This document shows positions 59,831-64,000 of a stretch of 64,000 bases of DNA, one piece after another. The DNA is taken from NCBI GenBank assembly GCA_019916065.1, contig CM034240.1:21251894-21315893 (forward strand), given 5' to 3'. The notes below the pieces were generated by a model. That model did not search any database. It worked only from the letters and a program-made list of their open reading frames with translations, and was not told the DNA's origin. A program made the position numbers and the translations under genes. The stretch's first letter is position 1. Each line of letters opens with the position of its first letter. This DNA is from Vitellaria paradoxa (Eukaryota > Streptophyta > Magnoliopsida > Ericales > Sapotaceae).

Positions 59831-62019
59831 CTATAAGGAGACATGCCTAGAATAGTTTTGTAGGCAGTCCTATAAGCCCAAAGTGCATCAACCAATTTCA
59901 AAGACCAATCTTTTCTAGTGGGATTCACTGTTTTTTCAATGATTCTTTTAATCTCCCTATTAGCTAACTCAGCTTGTCCACTTGTTTGGGGGTGGTAAGA
60001 TGTTCCAACCTTGTGCAATACCCCATACTTCTTCATCAAAAGCCCCACATGCTTATTGCAAAAGTGTGTTCCTCTATCACTTATCATGGCTTTTGGCATT
60101 CCAAATCTTGAGAACACATTCTCCTTCAAGAATCTAATCACTACCTTGTGGTCATTGGTCCTAGTTGGAATGGCTTCCACCCACTTTGAAACATAGTCAA
60201 CAGCCACTAAGATATATTCATGACCAAATGAATTCACAAATGGTCCCATGAAGTCCATACCCCAACAATCAAAGATATCAAGCACATAAATGGGGTGAAG
60301 TGGCATCATGTTCCTCCTAGTGAGCTTACCAAGTCTTTGACACTTATCACAGGCAACACAAAAGGTATGCACATCCCGAAACATGGTAGGCCAATACAAT
60401 CCACTCTGCAAAATCTTTGCCACTGTCTTCCTAGTTGAAAAATGACCTCCACATACGAGAGTATGACAAAAACTAATGACACTATGAGCTTCACTCTCGG
60501 GTATGCATCTCCTAATGACCTGATCTGAGCAATACTTAAACAGATATGGATCATCCCAGAAAAAATTCCTCACATTCCTAAAAAACTTTCTCTTATCTAA
60601 CATGGTCCAATGAGATGGCACCACACCTGAAACCAAATAATTGGCTATATCTGCAAACCATGGTGTCTCTGAGGAATCTATATGAAACAACTGCTCATCA
60701 GGGAATGTCTCATTAATAGGTGACTCAAAAGATGCTAAGTCCTGATGCGGGAGTCTAGAAAGATGATCTGCAACTACATTTTCAACTCCCTTCTTATCTT
60801 TGATCTCTAAATCAAATTCTTGAAGCAAAAGAATCCACCTAATGAGTCTAGGCTTGGCATCAGATTTGGTCAAAAGATACTTCAATGCTGCATGGTCAGT
60901 AAATACAATGACATGAGATCCCACTAGGTATGATCTGAATTTGTCTAAGGCATATACTACTGCTAGCAATTCCTTCTCAGTAATTGTGTAGTTCTTTTGT
61001 GCATCACTAAGAGATTTGCTAGCATAGTATAGCACATGTGACTTCCTCTCCTTCCTTTGACCTAGGACTGCACCAATGGCACTATCACTAGCGTCACACA
61101 TGATCTCAAAGGGTAGAGTCCAATCTGGTGTCTGCATAATGGGAGCTGAAGTGAGCAAGTCCTTAAGTCTATCAAATGAAGCCTGACAATCTGATGTCCA
61201 ATCAAAAGGAACATCCTGGCCTAGGAGATTGCACAAAGGTCTAGAAATGGCACTGAATGATGCAATGAATCTCCTATAGAAACCTGCATGTCCTAAAAAT
61301 GATCTGACATCCTTGACACATCTAGGGGTAGGAAGTTTTTGAATAATTTCAACTTTTGCTCTATCTACTTCTATCCCCCTAGAAGACACTATATGACCAA
61401 GAACTATTCCCTGAGTTACCATAAAATGGCATTTCTCCCAATTCAACACCAAATTTTTCTCTTCACATCTTGCTAAAACCTTCTCCAGATTCCCCAAGCA
61501 CAAATCAAAGTCACTCCCATAAACTGAAAAGTCGTCCATGAACACTTCAAGAAATTTCTCCACAAAGTCACTAAACAAACTGATCATGCATCTTTGGAAG
61601 GTTGCAGGAGCATTGCAAAGACCAAAAGGCATGAGCCTATATGCAAATGTACCAAATGGACAAGTAAATGTGGTCTTTTCCTGATCATCTAATGCAATCT
61701 CAATTTGATTGTACCCAGAGTATCCATCCAAGAAACAGTAAAATGCCTGTCCTGCCACTCTCTCCAATACCTGATCTAGGAATGGAAGAGGGAAATGATC
61801 CTTCCTTGTGACTGCATTTAACTTTCTATAATCTATGCACATGCGCCATCCTGTTTGGATGCGCATTGGAACTAATTCATCTTGTTCATTCTTCACTACA
61901 GTCACTCCGGATTTCTTAGGCACTACCTGAGTTGGACTAACCCATTTAGAGTCTGAAATAGGGTAGATAATTCCAGCATCCAATAGCTTGATTACCTCCC
62001 CCCTAACCACTTCTTTCAT
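59752..62019 (-). CDS. Athila pol: reverse transcriptase, RNase H, integrase core
   Basis: 755 codons open on the minus strand. RT about 1-210: [14 protein letters not shown] at 97-110, [12 protein letters not shown] at 132-143 and the catalytic FMDD at 160-163. RNase H about 300-425, with the acidic residues D309 (MCDAS), E350 (TEKEL), D375 (FTDHA) and D418 (VADHLSRL) present. Integrase: zinc finger H519, H526, C557, C560; DDE residues D589 (GMDFMGPF), D648 (ISDRGTHF) and E684 (GQAELANRE) present. All catalytic residues that can be checked are intact, which suggests a fairly recent insertion. The start is not natural: pol should continue from 62774-62016 as one polyprotein, and a one-base deletion at the ATGA overlap (about 62016-62019) breaks it. 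The C-terminus is also frameshifted near 59752. It works with gag and protease in virus-like particles to copy and integrate element RNA. Confidence 0.9.
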   Translation of the reverse strand: MKEVVRGEVIKLLDAGIIYPISDSKWVSPTQVVPKKSGVTVVKNEQDELVPMRIQTGWRMCIDYRKLNAVTRKDHFPLPFLDQVLERVAGQAFYCFLDGYSGYNQIEIALDDQEKTTFTCPFGTFAYRLMPFGLCNAPATFQRCMISLFSDFVEKFLEVFMDDFSVYGSDFDLCLGNLEKVLARCEEKNLVLNWEKCHFMVTQGIVLGHIVSSRGIEVDRAKVEIIQKLPTPRCVKDVRSFLGHAGFYRRFIASFSAISRPLCNLLGQDVPFDWTSDCQASFDRLKDLLTSAPIMQTPDWTLPFEIMCDASDSAIGAVLGQRKERKSHVLYYASKSLSDAQKNYTITEKELLAVVYALDKFRSYLVGSHVIVFTDHAALKYLLTKSDAKPRLIRWILLLQEFDLEIKDKKGVENVVADHLSRLPHQDLASFESPINETFPDEQLFHIDSSETPWFADIANYLVSGVVPSHWTMLDKRKFFRNVRNFFWDDPYLFKYCSDQVIRRCIPESEAHSVISFCHTLVCGGHFSTRKTVAKILQSGLYWPTMFRDVHTFCVACDKCQRLGKLTRRNMMPLHPIYVLDIFDCWGMDFMGPFVNSFGHEYILVAVDYVSKWVEAIPTRTNDHKVVIRFLKENVFSRFGMPKAMISDRGTHFCNKHVGLLMKKYGVLHKVGTSYHPQTSGQAELANREIKRIIEKTVNPTRKDWSLKLVDALWAYRTAYKTILGMSPYRLVYGKACHLPVELEHKAYWAAETFQ

Positions 62020-62774
62020 GTTGGGTTTAGTCTCCTTTGCATTTGCCTAATGGGTTTGGCATCCTCCTCCAAAAATATCCTATGGGTGCAAATCAGTGGG
62101 CTGATTCCTTGCAGGTCTGCTATGGTCCAGCCCAAGGCTCTTTTATGTTTTCTCAAGACCTCAACAAGTCTATTCTCTTGATCAGAATTCAGCTGAGAAG
62201 AAATAACAGCTGGATAGGACTCTCCCTCACCCAAAAACACATATTTCGGCTCACTAGGTAAAAGCTTTCTCTCAGGTATGGGTGGCTTCTCAAAAGATGG
62301 CTGGGATTTGACTGTTGGCAGCTCTAAAGACTCAAAAGTGTGCCTCCACTGATTCACTGACATCACTGATTTTTCCATTTCCTCAAATTCTCCTCCACCA
62401 AAATTTTCCAAGTCACAATCATCTAGGAAATCTACTTGATCACTGTTCACTAAAGCTCTTTCCAATGGGTCATCTAAGTACTCTCTATCAAAATGCTCTT
62501 GTGTGATGGTTTGAATCAAATCTACTTCCTCTATCTCCTCATGGTCACTTGGTTGTTTGGTCACACTAAAGATGTTCTTCTCAATGGTCATGTTACCAAA
62601 AGACAACTTAATGACTCCAGTTCTACAATTGATTAAGGCATTAGAAGTGGCCAAAAATGGTCTTCCTAAGATGACTGGGACAGCTGGTTGTGGCCCTTGA
62701 ATTGGTTTGGTATCAAGCACTATAAAGTCCACTGGAAAGACAAAATGTTCCACTTGAATCAAGACATCTTCCAC
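62016..62774 (-). pseudogene. Athila pol: protease end and linker to RT
   Basis: 252 codons. VEHFVFPVDFIVLDTKP and VPVILGRPFLATSNALINCR are the second half of the retroviral-type aspartic protease (the ILGRPFL block). An acidic linker follows, then KRALGWTIADLQGISPLICT and [13 protein letters not shown] text (here QMQRRLNPT), which leads directly into RT. It is separated from the protease active site by a frameshift near 62812 and from RT by one at about 62017. Confidence 0.83.
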
Positions 62775-62802
62775 AATACCTCTAGGGACTTTGACTGACC
62801 TA

Positions 62803-63189
62803 TCAGCTAGCTTGAAGTGTCACCCTAGTAGGTCTAAGCTCACCTAAACCCAGCTCTTGGTACACAGTGAAAGGTAGGAGATTGACACTTGCACCCAAAT
62901 CCAACAAAGCTCGATCTACCCTCTTATCCCCAATGATACATGCAATTGTTGGGCACCCCGGATCTTTATATTTTGGAGGGGTTTTGAATTGCAAAATTGA
63001 GCTCACTTGTTCAGTTAAAAATGCTCTCTCTTTGACATTCATTCTCCTTTTGACAGTGCACAAATCTTTCAAAAACTTTCCATAAGATGGATTTTGTTTA
63101 ATGGTATCAAGCAAAGGAATGTTTATTCTGACTTGTTTGAAAAGCTCATAAATGTCAGAATTCAAATTCTCTTTCTTTCCTTTGTTCAA
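62803..63189 (-). pseudogene. Athila gag-protease junction with active-site motif
   Basis: 128 codons. YELFKQVRINIPLLDTIKQN and PSYGKFLKDLCTVKRRMNVK are typical of the Athila gag end. GCPTIACIIGDKRVDRALLD then LGASVNLLPFTVYQELGLGE contains the protease active site as DLGAS, the form usual in this lineage. The frame is lost at about 62812. Confidence 0.85.
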
Positions 63190-63351
63190 CCTTTGAGGAA
63201 AGGGAATTTTTGGAATGAAATCAGGGCTGTCCAGCTGGTTTTCTTTTGAAATCTTCTCCTTTCCAGAAACTTTTTCATTCTTTTCAAACTGTTTTTCATC
63301 AAAACCTCTGATTGTATTTTCAGAAAAATCATTTTTATTTTTAGAAATTAC

Positions 63352-64000
63352 CTATTCTTTCCTCTGAAATCTGTTTTTCTGCTCCTCGTTGCTCAGCTGC
63401 TGTTTTTGTTCAGCTTCTAGTCTGTTGTGCAGATTTTTTTCTTGTTTCTGAAATTGTGCTTGTTCAATTTGCTGCTGTTCTGATTCTAAACTGTTGTCCA
63501 GCTTTTGTTTTTGCTCTTCTAGTAGCTGCTTTTGCTGCAATTCAGCTTCTGTTTCAGTGAGCAGCTGCTGTTTAGATGCTTTGCTGCTGGTGTTGTGCTG
63601 GATTTCTTCCTCATCTTCCAACATATTTTGCTCATTTGCCTCTTCAATTGGAACATAATCTGGTTTCAAGATCTGTTTTCCACTTCTCAATGTTGAAATA
63701 GCTTGCACATGTTCCAAATTCTCAGTTGCACTTGAAGAAGATGATTCACTGAAATGTACTTGACTTGAAGGATTCGGTTTTGGCTGAGATGGCAGCTTTC
63801 CTGTCTCCCTCAATGTTAGAGCTTGAGTGAGCTTTGACAATTGACTTCGAATGTCTTTCATAGCCCTATTTGTTTGATCTTGGAACCTTAAATTTTGGTT
63901 GTTGGTTCCAATTTGTCCTTGCATGAATTGTTGCAAGGTGTCTTCCAATGATCTTTTGTGAGGTGGCTGGTAAGAGTTTGTGTTCTGCTGAGGTTGATAA
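63352..64000 (-). CDS. Athila gag C-terminal part (runs off the window)
   Basis: 198 codons from an internal Met at 63948; the true start is beyond 64000. NQNLRFQDQTNRAMKDIRSQ, LSKLTQALTLRETGKLPSQP and LEHVQAISTLRSGKQ are Athila gag landmarks, here with an extra residue in the usual AITLRSGK block. It then becomes a Gln/Glu-rich tract (about residues 110-198, e.g. KQQLLTETEAELQQKQLLEE) with coiled-coil character. It ends at a stop (about 63352) separated from the next frame by 160 bases. No CCHC knuckle is in view, as is usual for this lineage. Confidence 0.82.
   Translation of the reverse strand, partial: YQPQQNTNSYQPPHKRSLEDTLQQFMQGQIGTNNQNLRFQDQTNRAMKDIRSQLSKLTQALTLRETGKLPSQPKPNPSSQVHFSESSSSSATENLEHVQAISTLRSGKQILKPDYVPIEEANEQNMLEDEEEIQHNTSSKASKQQLLTETEAELQQKQLLEEQKQKLDNSLESEQQQIEQAQFQKQEKNLHNRLEAEQKQQLSNEEQKNRFQRKE

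Larger units (their letters stand above)
53484..64000 (-). mobile_element. Athila-type Ty3/gypsy retrotransposon (3' part)
   Basis: Minus strand, reading from the right edge: gag end, protease, RT, RNase H, integrase, an additional env-position ORF, a long spacer, PPT and a 3' LTR. This order, the DLGAS protease, absence of a chromodomain and a large ORF between integrase and LTR are the Athila pattern. It is inserted in the second chromovirus-type LTR; the left target duplication candidate is CAAGG (53479-53483). gag start and 5' LTR are outside the window. Confidence 0.88.

Noticed and set aside
57001..63948. Endogenous pararetrovirus or caulimovirus
   Set aside because: The presence of an integrase with zinc finger and DDE residues, plus LTR and PPT, identifies a Ty3/gypsy element instead.

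Overview
The window is nuclear DNA from a flowering plant, probably a eudicot. It is AT-rich, has spliced plant-type coding sequence, and carries Ty1/copia, sirevirus, Athila-type Ty3/gypsy, RTE and L1-type LINE, Helitron and hAT-like elements. No bacterial, organellar or viral-genome features were found. Almost all of it is transposable-element sequence. The only recognisable host gene is the 5' part of a glucosamine inositolphosphorylceramide transferase (GINT1-like) gene: two exons on the minus strand at 11.28-11.96 kb.

Layout from left to right. 0-0.6 kb: an unidentified retroelement-like tail. 0.6-4.5 kb: a decayed, gag-less copia element (minus) with both LTRs, PBS and PPT. 4.5-9.9 kb: non-coding sequence with an L1-type LINE zinc-finger remnant. 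9.9-10.95 kb: a foldback element with CpG-rich palindromic ends. 11.3-12.4 kb: the GINT1-like exons and upstream region. 12.4-16.3 kb: intergenic DNA with a tRNA-derived SINE-like copy. 16.3-39.6 kb: a serially duplicated non-coding block of about 4.6 kb, in four versions. It is built on a 376-bp hairpin-containing tandem repeat and reshaped by Helitrons, an hAT-like MITE, an RTE LINE and a solo LTR. A large inverted repeat closes the block at 38.0-39.6 kb.

From 41.7 kb to the right edge lies a nest of LTR elements, all on the minus strand. A copia RNase H remnant is broken by a Tork/Tnt1-like copia. That copia carries a gypsy solo LTR (TSD AATGC) and is broken by a sirevirus that has lost its pol. 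The sirevirus is broken by a chromovirus-type LTR, and that LTR is broken by an Athila element running off the window. The Athila element has nearly intact RT, RNase H and integrase, but several frameshifts. Only the 3' halves of the outer elements are present, so the missing 5' halves should appear in reverse order beyond base 64000.

Several insertions are supported by boundary evidence visible in the sequence. The solo LTR at 32450-36153 has a 5-bp TSD inside an LINE that itself has a 15-bp TSD. The second solo LTR also has a 5-bp TSD. The Helitrons have matching empty sites in sister duplicates. No functional multi-gene system was found. The most novel items are the palindromic foldback element, the 376-bp hairpin repeat, the Helitron-carried exon-like ORF and the nest itself.
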